Source: Fabrea salina
Taxonomy: Eukaryota > Ciliophora > Heterotrichea > Heterotrichida > Fabreidae
NCBI GenBank assembly: GCA_022984795.1
Contig: JALIHJ010000021.1
Coordinates: 1 to 64,000 of the forward strand
DNA: 64,000 nucleotides
Reading direction: 5' to 3'
The notes beneath the pieces were generated by a model, which made no database searches, was not told the DNA's origin, and was given only the letters and a program-made list of their open reading frames with translations. A program made the translations under genes and the position numbers. Position 1 is the first letter of the stretch. Each line of letters begins with the position of its first letter. This document shows positions 8,965 through 17,298 of this stretch, piece by piece.

Positions 8965-10389
8965 ATGGAGCAGGGAGGTGTTTCCAACGAAAAAGTTGAG
9001 CAACAGACTAGGAGGTTGGAAAGAAAAAACCAGAGCCATGTACTCAAGTACCTGGAGGAACTGAGCCCTGCCCAAAAAAAGCAACTTTTAGACGAAGTAG
9101 AGTCAGTGGACCTGGGGCTTCTGGAGGATCTTTACGAAAAGCACTATGTTAACCCTAAACCTGAGGAGTCCGGATCTATAGAGCCCTACCAAAACATAGT
9201 TGATTTCAGGGACTTTGACCAGAAGCAGCGAGAGTCAATGAACAACCAAGGACTAAACATCATCAAGCAAGGCAAAGCCGCAGTGCTTATGTTTGCAGGA
9301 GGTTCAGCTACTCGACTTGGAGTTCCTTACCCAAAAGGAATGTACGACATTGGGCTTCTTTCGCACAAGTCGCTGTTCCAAATATACGCAGAGAGGCTCC
9401 AGAGACTGCAGCAACTAGCTCAAGGCCCTCCTATTCCCTGGCTTATAATGACTAACCAAGAGTCGCTGGCTACCATCCAGAACTTTTTTGAAGAAAACTT
9501 TTACTTCGGTTTAAACAGAGACAACGTGTTTGTATTTCCTCAAGACATGCTTCCAGCAATAGACTTTTCTGGGAAGGTTCTTTTGACGGAAAAACACAAA
9601 CTAAGTCTTTCGCCCAACGGGAACGGAGGGGTTTTTGAAAGTTTGGGGAAGGCTGGGGGACTTGAGTGGCTTGAAGAAAAAGAAGTTGAGTACGTCCACC
9701 TTTGTGGAGTTGACAACGTGCTCCTGAAGATCTGCGACCCACTGTTTTTAGCCTTTACAGAAACACAAGCAGTGGAAGTTGCTACTAAAGCAGTTGAAAA
9801 AACCAAATGGGACGAAAGTGTGGGGGTCTTTGCTCTTAAAGCAGGAAAAAAGTCTGTAGTGGAGTACTCTGAACTCAGTGAAGAAATGGCCAAAAGCAAG
9901 GAGGACTCTGGAAGACTGAGTTTCTGTGCAGGGAACATCTTGAACCACGTCTTCAGAACTTCTTTTTTGAAAAAAATCATCACTAACAACCTTTCGGAGC
10001 TAAGGGACAAGTGCCACGTTGCCAAAAAGAAAGTGCCTCACTTGTCCCAAGAAGGGTACCAAAGTCCTACTTCTCCCAATGCACTCAAGTTTGAGTTGTT
10101 TTACTTTGACGCTTTAAGTTTCGCAGAGTCACACGCAGCTTTACTAATCAACAGAAAAGAAGAGTACGCTCCCGTTAAAAACGCAAGTGGAGTCGACAGT
10201 GCTGAGTCAGCTAGGGAAATGGTTTCTAGGTTGCACTCTAAGTGGGTGAAAAACGCAGGGGGTTCTATAGCAGACATCAGCACTTCAGGGTGCTCCTGTG
10301 AAATTTCTCCACTGGTTTCTTACTCAGGAGAGCATCTTCAGTGCTTGCAAGGCAAAAATATTTCTTTGCCCTTTTACCTTTACTATTAA
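8965..10389 (+). CDS. UAP1: UDP-N-acetylglucosamine pyrophosphorylase
   Basis: A 474-aa protein of the UAP/UDP-sugar pyrophosphorylase family, which joins UTP and GlcNAc-1-phosphate to UDP-GlcNAc and pyrophosphate in the cytosol. The nucleotide-binding loop reads FAGGSATRLGVPYPKGMYD near residues 108-127 (family consensus AGGxGTRLGxxxPKGMYDVG). Substrate-binding blocks follow: PIPWLIMTNQES, FPQDMLPAIDFSGKV, PNGNGGVFESL, and VEYVHLCGVDNVLLKICDP. UDP-GlcNAc would feed N-glycans, GPI anchors and any chitin-like wall polymer. Length fits UAP1 (about 470-520 aa). The stop codon shares bases with that of the convergent RING gene. Preference for GalNAc or another sugar cannot be excluded. Confidence 0.93.
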   Translation: MEQGGVSNEKVEQQTRRLERKNQSHVLKYLEELSPAQKKQLLDEVESVDLGLLEDLYEKHYVNPKPEESGSIEPYQNIVDFRDFDQKQRESMNNQGLNIIKQGKAAVLMFAGGSATRLGVPYPKGMYDIGLLSHKSLFQIYAERLQRLQQLAQGPPIPWLIMTNQESLATIQNFFEENFYFGLNRDNVFVFPQDMLPAIDFSGKVLLTEKHKLSLSPNGNGGVFESLGKAGGLEWLEEKEVEYVHLCGVDNVLLKICDPLFLAFTETQAVEVATKAVEKTKWDESVGVFALKAGKKSVVEYSELSEEMAKSKEDSGRLSFCAGNILNHVFRTSFLKKIITNNLSELRDKCHVAKKKVPHLSQEGYQSPTSPNALKFELFYFDALSFAESHAALLINRKEEYAPVKNASGVDSAESAREMVSRLHSKWVKNAGGSIADISTSGCSCEISPLVSYSGEHLQCLQGKNISLPFYLYY

Positions 10390-10895
10390 TTAACTGGTTT
10401 CAGGTGGTTGAGTCTAACTCTTGACTTGCACATAGGACACTCCAAGTAACTAGCTAGTAGTTTCTTCCAGCACTCCAAACAAAAGGTATGTCCGCACTTG
10501 GCTTTTCGTGGCTCTTGGTACTTTTCGTAGCATATAAAGCACATTTCGTCCTCAGGGACCTCTTGAAAGTTTTGGGTGCTTTTTAGGTTATTAGCTAATG
10601 TAGCTCTGTGGGATTTTTTGGGTTCTGGACTGGAGTCCTTGATTTCTTCTTCGTCTGATGAACTGTAGACTTCAACATGGACTTCCAGGGGCTTTTTGGC
10701 GAAAAACTGAGCTCTTCTGAAGTCTTTGGGAGTAGCAACTGGAATTCTGCAGCCCTGTGTGTTGACTACAAAGTAGTTTGCTTTCTCAATGCCTAACTTT
10801 TGCTTGGCAAGTTTTTTGACGGACTGGAGTGTTTTGGGTTGTTTGGAAAAGACCTCAGTGACTGAGTTACATACTAGCAGAAAGCAAGGCTCCAT
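10386..10895 (-). CDS. Small RING-finger protein, probable E3 ubiquitin ligase
   Basis: A 169-aa protein with a C-terminal C3HC4 RING: CFICYEKYQEP, then KCGHTFCLECW and ECPMCKSRVRL (about residues 119-162), with all eight zinc ligands present. The first ~75 residues (LLVCNSVTEVFSKQPKTLQS to LEVHVEVYSS) look like a small ubiquitin-like or PB1-like fold, followed by an acidic serine-rich linker (SSSDEEEIKDSS). By RING family rules it would bind an E2 and ubiquitylate partners; no target is indicated. Its start codon is 2 bp from the stop of the upstream glycosyltransferase gene (TAATAATG), and its stop shares bases with that of the convergent UAP1 gene. Confidence 0.85.
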   Translation of the reverse strand: MEPCFLLVCNSVTEVFSKQPKTLQSVKKLAKQKLGIEKANYFVVNTQGCRIPVATPKDFRRAQFFAKKPLEVHVEVYSSSDEEEIKDSSPEPKKSHRATLANNLKSTQNFQEVPEDEMCFICYEKYQEPRKAKCGHTFCLECWKKLLASYLECPMCKSRVRLNHLKPVN

Positions 10896-10897
10896 TA

Positions 10898-12400
10898 TTA
10901 CTCATTTTTTAGCTTAGGACCCTTAAAGAAAGCTTTTTTGACCAGCATAGTTAACAACTTAGTAGCAATTCCTCCCAAGGTTAAGAAGGTAAACAAAATG
11001 TCCAGGTCGTACCTTTTGTACCAGGGCAAAAAGTTGTAGTGCGGAACTAGGTACTTAGTTCCAATCTGCACAGCCATTTCTATCATGTTGGCGCCTTTGT
11101 CAGCTCCCCCAAAACTTTCACTGACTTGTTTGAGCCTCATCATGTTCTTTTTAAGGTCTTCTGAAGAAAAAGCTTTATGCATAGCTTGCATTATAGCTTC
11201 GTAAGTTAAGTTGTCCTTTTCTATCATGATAGCCACACCCTCGTCTTCTAGGTGCTTGCAGTTAGGATACATGTCATACCTAAAGGGTATGCAGATCAAG
11301 GGAACTCCTGCCTTCATGGCTTCATTAATGCCGTTGACTCCGCCGTGGGTAATGAACACTCGGATGTTGGGGTGCCTCAAAACTTCTATTTGGGTGCTCC
11401 AGGATATTCTGTACACATTAGCATTGATGTCGCTTTGTCCGTTGTCCACCCATAGTACTCTGTAGGGAGCAAGCGAAAAAGCAATGCTAAAAGCACTTCT
11501 TTGTTCCTCGTTCATACTCATTACAGTGCCGATCGCACAGTAAAAGAAACCTCCTGAGTGCTCACTGTCGTCCAGCCAGGCCCTAAGTTCTGGGTCCAGG
11601 ATTTCGTCAGGATACCTGTGTATGATGCTTCCTAAAACCTGGAAGTAAGGAGGAATGTACTTGGGGTGCTGCACTCCCCACAAACTCTTAATGAGTATCA
11701 TTGGCACGTGGTTGCAGTTCGAACCTGTGCTGCAATGCAGAGGACCTAGTCCGTGGGCACCCCTTACTTCGTTCCGCTTAAACCGAACATGGGAACTCTG
11801 CATGTAGACAGTGTAAGCTCTCTGAACTAAGTGCCAAAACCTAGTAAGTGGACCTTCAGGTTCTTCTTCCAGGAAAACAGGTCTTCTGTAGCCAGTGTGA
11901 GAGTAGCAGTCCCAGTCAGGCTCATAAATGCTGAATTCGGAGCACCCAGAAAGGACGATGGCCATGGGGATACTGTAGTGGTCCGCAACGTCCACAGCTC
12001 CTACAGAAGTTCCAGAAGTCACTAGAAAGTCAGGTCTGGAGTCTTTCCAGAGAGGCAGCAGGGACTCAATCATGACACTTTCGATTTCGCCTAGTTCGTT
12101 TACAAAAGCATTGTAAAACTCTAGTCGGCCCTCCTGCTGGCAGTGCACGCACTCCTTCTTGATAGTGCTGAGTTGCAAGTGCTCAGGAAACACTCCTAAA
12201 GAAGTAAAGTTCAGGTCTGAAATTTCAGCTCTTTTCCGACAGTCTTCGTAAGAGTAGAAAGTTATTTGGAAAGATGTGCGTTCTTTGAGTTTTTTGGCCA
12301 AAGCAATCAAAGGGTTGGTCAGGGAACGGTGGCAATGAGTCACAAAGCCAATGTGCTGGGCCAAGGCCACCCCCATTACTAGCCATACTAGAATTTTCAT
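10898..12400 (-). CDS. UDP-glycosyltransferase, ER/Golgi type I membrane protein
   Basis: A 500-aa GT1-family (UGT) enzyme. It starts with a signal peptide (MKILVWLVMGVALAQ), then the acceptor domain and the UDP-sugar-binding domain with the signature FITHGGVNGINEAMKAGVPL followed by CIPFRYDMYPNC. A C-terminal membrane helix (ILFTFLTLGGIATKLLTML) with a basic tail (KKAFFKGPKLKNE) gives the usual lumenal topology. The family moves glucose, glucuronic acid or similar sugars onto lipids and small molecules. The start is uncertain: the first 13 bases of the gene are tandemly duplicated just upstream (12388-12400 and 12407-12419), and a start at 12419 with a 16-nt GT-AG intron (12388-12403) would give nearly the same protein (MKILDLWLVMGVALAQ). 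Confidence 0.9.
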   Translation of the reverse strand: MKILVWLVMGVALAQHIGFVTHCHRSLTNPLIALAKKLKERTSFQITFYSYEDCRKRAEISDLNFTSLGVFPEHLQLSTIKKECVHCQQEGRLEFYNAFVNELGEIESVMIESLLPLWKDSRPDFLVTSGTSVGAVDVADHYSIPMAIVLSGCSEFSIYEPDWDCYSHTGYRRPVFLEEEPEGPLTRFWHLVQRAYTVYMQSSHVRFKRNEVRGAHGLGPLHCSTGSNCNHVPMILIKSLWGVQHPKYIPPYFQVLGSIIHRYPDEILDPELRAWLDDSEHSGGFFYCAIGTVMSMNEEQRSAFSIAFSLAPYRVLWVDNGQSDINANVYRISWSTQIEVLRHPNIRVFITHGGVNGINEAMKAGVPLICIPFRYDMYPNCKHLEDEGVAIMIEKDNLTYEAIMQAMHKAFSSEDLKKNMMRLKQVSESFGGADKGANMIEMAVQIGTKYLVPHYNFLPWYKRYDLDILFTFLTLGGIATKLLTMLVKKAFFKGPKLKNE

Positions 12401-12440
12401 TACAGTCTAGAATTTTCATCTAGCTTTAAAGCCTAATTAG

Positions 12441-13199
12441 TTAAGCCGCCATCTTAGTGCGGTGGATGTCTGCAAACTTAGTGTGGGTCACAGGCATAGT
12501 TCGCCTCATAGCCTTGAAAACACTGCTTGAAAGACGTTCATACAAAGAGTGCATACTAGAGTGAACACTGTCTTCTAGCTGAGCAATTAGTTTTGGAACT
12601 TCTTGGGCTAAGTCGTCAGACCCAATAGTTCCTTGGACTTCTTTAGCAGTTTTGAGCTGTAAGTTCCCCTCTTCGAAGTAGTGGGCTTTAATGGACACAG
12701 TCCCCTTGAGTTCTCGGCCTTGGATTTCCCAGGTGCTCTTCCAAGAACCACTCCAGAAGTTCCTCAAGTTTACGTTGTTGCAGACAAGCACTACTCTGCA
12801 GGGGTCTGGAAAAACTCTTACAGAACCGGTGGAGTACCTTTGGGACAGGTACTGGTCAAGGGCTGTTTGCAGGGATTCTAGGTCTCCTAGGCCTTCGACG
12901 TCTTCAACTTCTTCTCCCTTAAGGTCGAGTGGATCCACTATTTGGAAGGTTTTGGCTAGTTTGGGGTCCCAGAACTTGATTTCTTGTTTGCCAAGCGAAG
13001 TAGCCAAGGCAGTTTTTTCTCCTAGTTGGACTTCAGTTGCTTGGTCTGCTAAGGAGTCAACTAAGGTTTGTTTGATTTCTTCGTTTTCAAGTAAGTCTGC
13101 GCCTACTATTGCTTTGAGTTCATTAACTACTTCTGCGTGTTCTCCAGTAGGTGCATTTTTGAGGAAGTACTGAATGACTCTTGATTTCACTTCGTCCAT
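12441..13199 (-). CDS. CAPZA: F-actin-capping protein subunit alpha
   Basis: A 252-aa CapZ alpha subunit that, as a heterodimer with CapZ beta, caps barbed ends of actin filaments. Family blocks: VKSRVIQYFLKNAPTGEHAEV at the N-terminus (usually phrased FLLHAPPGEFNEV), a central KEIKFWDPKLAKTFQIVDP-like stretch, FWSGSWKSTWEI (animal RNGRWRSEWKF), IKAHYFEEGNLQL near 168-182 (animal VQVHYYEDGNVQL), and the amphipathic C-terminal tail with LRRTMPVTHTKFA-like residues (MRRTMPVTHTKFADIHRTK). Length is slightly below the animal 286 aa. It diverges from the YTH gene over 73 bp. Confidence 0.92.
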   Translation of the reverse strand: MDEVKSRVIQYFLKNAPTGEHAEVVNELKAIVGADLLENEEIKQTLVDSLADQATEVQLGEKTALATSLGKQEIKFWDPKLAKTFQIVDPLDLKGEEVEDVEGLGDLESLQTALDQYLSQRYSTGSVRVFPDPCRVVLVCNNVNLRNFWSGSWKSTWEIQGRELKGTVSIKAHYFEEGNLQLKTAKEVQGTIGSDDLAQEVPKLIAQLEDSVHSSMHSLYERLSSSVFKAMRRTMPVTHTKFADIHRTKMAA

Positions 13200-13272
13200 A
13201 TTAATTACTTATCTTACTTTTTGCCCTAGCTAAGGCATTGGTTCGGTAGTTTGGATATAAATTAGTAATAAA

Positions 13273-13977
13273 ATGAACTTTGGATATGGACCTTATTACA
13301 TGCCTTATTTAGTTCCCTGGGAGTCGCCCCAACTGCGTTCAGGTGTTTGGTACCCTCCTTTCTTTCCCTTCGAAGCACCTATTGAAGGTTGGCAAGAAGG
13401 AACCAGGACTCCAATTCAAGCTTTGGACACTTCTGAGTTAGTGAAAATTACTTCTCAAGAACTTGCTGCTCTTAACCCGCCCAACTACTCAGTTCCTTCC
13501 AAAGCCCGTTTTTTTGTGATGCGTGCAGAGTGCGAAGACGATGTGCACAAAAGTCTTAAGTACGGAATCTGGACTTCACCCCGCGGAAACTCTAAGTTGG
13601 ACAAAGCCTTTTCAGAGGGACCAGTAGTTCTGGTTTTTTCTGTGAAGCAGTCTGGAATGTTTCTTGGGGTGGCAGAAATGGTTTCTTGTGTTGACTTCCA
13701 CGCTAGGTTTACTGGGTGGTACCCACAGTTTTCTAACTTGGGGTTCTTCAAGGTTAAGTGGGTGTTTGTGAAGGACGTTCCTGACTCCGAGCTCAAAGAA
13801 ATTCGCCTTAGGAACGGGATGCCTATTCACAAAGCTTTTGACGCTACTGAGCTACCAAACAGGTTAGGCTGCAAACTGATTAAAATTTTCGGGAGTACAA
13901 AATCTCAAAAGAGCTTACTAGATGATTTTAACTATTATGACGTAAAGGAGGTCCAGGTCAATTCCTTTCTTCAATAA
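13273..13977 (+). CDS. YTH-domain RNA-binding protein (m6A reader)
   Basis: A 234-aa protein that is mostly one YTH domain (about residues 75-215), the fold that binds N6-methyladenosine in RNA. Visible YTH blocks: ARFFVMRAECEDDVHKSLKY, GIWTSP with the first cage Trp, FSVKQSGMFLGVAEMVS, then FKVKWVFVKDVPDSEL, which matches the strongly conserved VKDVP block, and IRLRNGMPIHKAFDATEL. The usual Trp-Trp pair in the middle is replaced by GWYPQF, so the cage may differ in detail. The N-terminal ~65 residues are low complexity with Tyr, Pro and Phe. A 15-nt GTA...CAG segment near the 3' end (13942-13956) is in frame and could be either coding or an intron. Confidence 0.9.
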   Translation: MNFGYGPYYMPYLVPWESPQLRSGVWYPPFFPFEAPIEGWQEGTRTPIQALDTSELVKITSQELAALNPPNYSVPSKARFFVMRAECEDDVHKSLKYGIWTSPRGNSKLDKAFSEGPVVLVFSVKQSGMFLGVAEMVSCVDFHARFTGWYPQFSNLGFFKVKWVFVKDVPDSELKEIRLRNGMPIHKAFDATELPNRLGCKLIKIFGSTKSQKSLLDDFNYYDVKEVQVNSFLQ

Positions 13978-13999
13978 TTAAACTAATTGGTTAGTGTAA

Positions 14000-16696
14000 A
14001 TGGCTTTTTGTGTGAAGTGTATGCGCAGTGGCGGCATAGTTAAAGAAGTTTACAGAGTCAACATTGGGGAAGAAGCTGTTTTGCTTAGGAAAGAAAGGTC
14101 CCTGGAATTCTTGAGTTTGGAAAACGGAGTGAGTTTGGGCGAAGAAGTTGTGGGAGACATCCAGGCAAGTTGTATGCTTCCTGGGCAACAGCTAGCCTGT
14201 GTAATGGGAACTTACCTCAGAGTTCTGCAGTTTTCAGAAACTAGGGGCTGGAGTTGTTTAAAGTCAGTTGAGCTGCAGCTCCAGAACCCTGTTAGTGGCA
14301 TTAAGTCTGCGAACAACCTAGTGGTGGTGTCTAGTTTTTATGGAGACTTTAGGTGCTACGACTCAAGTTCTTTGGAACTCTTAAGTCAAGCAAAAGTGCC
14401 TAAAATGCTAGTAGACTGGGACTTTGTTGGAGAAAAGATTCTGGGGCTGTTTTCTCGGGAGGACTTTTGTTTCCACTTAATCGACCTTAAAGACTTTGAA
14501 GTTAGTAGTGAAGTTAGTTTCCAGAGCTTTGAAGAAAACTTTCCTTACAAGTTGCTAGTTTTTAACCACAAAATACTTATTTTTGAGGAAGGGGCTTTAA
14601 AAGTTGCGGAGTGCATAGGCAACTCCATAGAAACTACCTTGAAAATAGAACTTGAGGCACTAGTTTCCAGTTACGCTTTTGCTGAAACGTTGATACTAGC
14701 TACCGATGAAGGGGAACTTTTAAGTTTCAGCCAAAACAACCTTTCGAAGCTTCCAACTAAAGTTCCTAAAGACTCTTTCATACTGAATTTCCAGAACTGC
14801 TTAATGGCAGTTTCCCATACCATAATCAACACTTATAGGGACTTTGAAGTCACAAACAGCTTACCCAGGAACGCCCCTGTACTAGACGGAGTAGAGTTGC
14901 CTGGGCTCTCTGAACTAGAAACTTCTTCTGTACTGGTATCTACAGTTAACTCCTTAAGAGTGTTTTCTAACCTTATTCCTTGCTCACTTACCTTGAAGAT
15001 GCCGGAAGTAGGCAAGTCTTTGCTAGGACTAACTTGTGAACCTCCTTACTTGTTTCTGCACTACCCAGACACACTCAAAATTCTGCACACAGAAACCTTC
15101 CAGCAACTTTCTGTTGAAGAACTCGGAATGTCTGGAGACTACACACTAGCAGTTGGCAAATGTGGAAACGACTGGACCCAGGTGAAAACAAGCGGAGTAG
15201 GAAGCTACCAAGGTCACGTTATAAGTGCGCACATCAGTGGAGAAAGAGTGATTTTAGGACTTGAAGACAAAGTAGTATGCTTGAAGAACATGAGTGTTGA
15301 ATGGGAAGACCCAGCTGAGGAAGTATCGTCTGTGTACTGCAGTGAAGAAACTGCAGTTGTGGGTTTCCATAACAGCAAAGTCAAAGTGTACCGAGAGGGA
15401 GTCTGCAGGGGTGAAACTACTCTTGAAAAAAATATGGTTGTAAACAGTATTTTGGTTAAGTACGGGTACCTGTTTTTAGGAACTAGAGACGGAGTAGTAG
15501 TAGCTTTGAGTGAAGATCTTGAAAAAGTAACCCAGAAAGCAATAGGGAAAATGCCAGTATCCTTCTGTGACATGGACAAGTACTTTTTGGCTAATTCAGA
15601 AATTGCAATCTTGATATACTCAGCTGATTTGGAATTCAAGCAAATAGAAGCTGAAGGAAGACTTTTCTGCAGGATTTCCCAGAACACAATTGCAAGCGTT
15701 ACAAGTGACATTTCTTTTTATTCTTTAGAGAATCCCTACAACCTAAGCATCAATGAAAAAGTTGTTTTAGAAACCAAAGGTGTCATCAAGCGCATTCTTC
15801 AACTTGGAAATGAAATTTTTTACACTGCAGAGTTTAAAGGCTATACTTTGGTTGAAGCTTTGAAGTACCCCGGTTGGGAAAGGACTTTTTGTTTTCATTA
15901 TGAAGGCAAAGTTAACTGCTTGCACAACTTCAACGGAGTGGTTGTTTTGGGGTGCGAGAACTCTAGTGGAAAAGGACAAGTCATTTTGATCAAAGACTAC
16001 CTAGAAGTTGCAAGGGCTACTTTTACTCTTTCTGTTCAGTCAATTGCGCATATTGAAAATACCCTTATTTTGTGCGTGAAGGAATACTTAGTGTCCCTAG
16101 AAATCAGTGACAACTTTGAATTCACTAAAAAACTGGACTTCCGTTTCAGAAACACTGTGGCTGACTTGAAAACAAGCAACAGTTACTTGTTTGTGGGCGA
16201 CTCTCGGGACGGACTAGTGATTTACCAGTACACCAACCACGAACTAGAACACATCTGGACTTCCCCTAACCCTTGTTTACTCCACGAAATTCTGCTAACT
16301 GAGTCCTATATAGTTTGTTTGGACAAAGAAGGAACTGTGCAGGTTTACAGGTACGAAACCATGGATCTTCTGGAGTCTTTTAAACTTCCAGAAGGAGGGA
16401 GGTGCTTGTTACAGTCGAACTTTTGCAACAATTCTTTAAAGGAACTCAAAAAGCACATACTGCTTGCAGGGTGGAGTGGAGGTCTTTACCAAATACACTA
16501 CGAAGAAAACTCTACTCTTAAAGAACTCCAGAACAGGTTACTTAACGCAATTGGATTCACACAAGAAAAGTCGTACATTGACTTGGACTTGCTAGGGATG
16601 AGTCAGAAATTCCCAGAAGTCGTTGAAAAGCTAACTCAGGACTTTGCAAGCGTTAAACTGCTTATGGAAAAAGTTCAGTCTCTCGAACTATTTTAA
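14000..16696 (+). CDS. Large beta-propeller protein, possibly DDB1/CPSF-A family
   Basis: An 898-aa protein made of short beta-strand repeats with no TM segment or signal peptide. The end resembles the C-terminus of DDB1, SF3B3 and CPSF160: LLAGWSGGLYQIHYEENSTL, then LKELQNRLLNAIGF and YIDLDLLGMSQKFPEVVEKL, in the order of the family pattern (F-G-T-x-x-G-x-I, L-Q-x-x-L, F-I-D-G-D-L, helical tail). The family builds triple propellers that scaffold CUL4 ubiquitin ligases or RNA-processing complexes, and members are usually 1100-1400 aa, so this one is short or divergent. I am confident of the propeller and only moderately of the family. It converges on the next gene with a single base between the stops. 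Confidence 0.5.
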   Translation: MAFCVKCMRSGGIVKEVYRVNIGEEAVLLRKERSLEFLSLENGVSLGEEVVGDIQASCMLPGQQLACVMGTYLRVLQFSETRGWSCLKSVELQLQNPVSGIKSANNLVVVSSFYGDFRCYDSSSLELLSQAKVPKMLVDWDFVGEKILGLFSREDFCFHLIDLKDFEVSSEVSFQSFEENFPYKLLVFNHKILIFEEGALKVAECIGNSIETTLKIELEALVSSYAFAETLILATDEGELLSFSQNNLSKLPTKVPKDSFILNFQNCLMAVSHTIINTYRDFEVTNSLPRNAPVLDGVELPGLSELETSSVLVSTVNSLRVFSNLIPCSLTLKMPEVGKSLLGLTCEPPYLFLHYPDTLKILHTETFQQLSVEELGMSGDYTLAVGKCGNDWTQVKTSGVGSYQGHVISAHISGERVILGLEDKVVCLKNMSVEWEDPAEEVSSVYCSEETAVVGFHNSKVKVYREGVCRGETTLEKNMVVNSILVKYGYLFLGTRDGVVVALSEDLEKVTQKAIGKMPVSFCDMDKYFLANSEIAILIYSADLEFKQIEAEGRLFCRISQNTIASVTSDISFYSLENPYNLSINEKVVLETKGVIKRILQLGNEIFYTAEFKGYTLVEALKYPGWERTFCFHYEGKVNCLHNFNGVVVLGCENSSGKGQVILIKDYLEVARATFTLSVQSIAHIENTLILCVKEYLVSLEISDNFEFTKKLDFRFRNTVADLKTSNSYLFVGDSRDGLVIYQYTNHELEHIWTSPNPCLLHEILLTESYIVCLDKEGTVQVYRYETMDLLESFKLPEGGRCLLQSNFCNNSLKELKKHILLAGWSGGLYQIHYEENSTLKELQNRLLNAIGFTQEKSYIDLDLLGMSQKFPEVVEKLTQDFASVKLLMEKVQSLELF

Positions 16697-16697
16697 C

Positions 16698-17288
16698 TTA
16701 CAACAAAATTTGGTTAACTTTAAAATTCCACTCTTCTTCAAGGATTTCTAGCTGTTTTTTGGCTTCGTTTAGCTTTTGAAGAGCCTTGTCTGAAGAACTG
16801 GGCAAGTCAGTAATTAAAGCAGCACTGGCTTGGAGTTGCTTGACTTGTCTAGTGACTTCTGTGGCTTCTTCTGCAAGTCCCAGCAAGTACTCGTGCCTGA
16901 GTTCTTCTTGCACTTGGGGCTTGCTTAACTTGGATTGTTCTAGTTTCTTTTTCTCAGGAATCAGTTTAGTTGCTAAGTCTCCCGCGTCCGGTGTTGCCAA
17001 ACTAGATTTGATAGTTTTTAGTTTCTTGAGAAGAACTAGGCTTTTCTTAAGCGAAGACTGGGCTGAGTTTAAAACCTCAACTTGTCTGTGCATTTCAAAG
17101 GAGTTTTTGGAGTGAGTTACAAAGGCATGAACTATTGCAGGAATTAACTTTGGGTGTGTTTTCGAAAGTTGCAGATCACAAGCTATTTGGGCTAGTTTTT
17201 CAAGGGTTTCTTGGGACTGCGCAGGAAGGTTGTTTTTGGTGAGACTTAGGTTCTCTAGAATGGCCTTGGCTTGCAAGGGATGTGACAT
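16698..17288 (-). CDS. Coiled-coil protein, function unknown
   Basis: A 196-aa soluble, helical protein, rich in Lys, Leu, Gln and Glu, with long heptad-like runs (VLLKKLKTIKSSLAT, EATEVTRQVKQLQASAALI, LQKLNEAKKQLEILEEEW). No known domain recognised; small cytoskeletal, kinetochore or augmin-type subunits look like this, but nothing decides. The chosen start is the ATG before SHPLQAKAILE. A longer in-frame reading upstream begins with GTG and would overlap the preceding gene. The start lies 10 bp downstream of the stop of the coiled-coil gene at 17299-18699. Confidence 0.7.
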   Translation of the reverse strand: MSHPLQAKAILENLSLTKNNLPAQSQETLEKLAQIACDLQLSKTHPKLIPAIVHAFVTHSKNSFEMHRQVEVLNSAQSSLKKSLVLLKKLKTIKSSLATPDAGDLATKLIPEKKKLEQSKLSKPQVQEELRHEYLLGLAEEATEVTRQVKQLQASAALITDLPSSSDKALQKLNEAKKQLEILEEEWNFKVNQILL

Positions 17289-17298
17289 GTTTATTACA

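Noticed and set aside
13942-13956. 15-nt GTAAAGGAGGTCCAG segment in the YTH gene as an intron
   Set aside because: It is in frame, has no stop, and lies in the poorly conserved C-terminal tail, so coding and intron are equally possible. Without RNA data it stays as coding.
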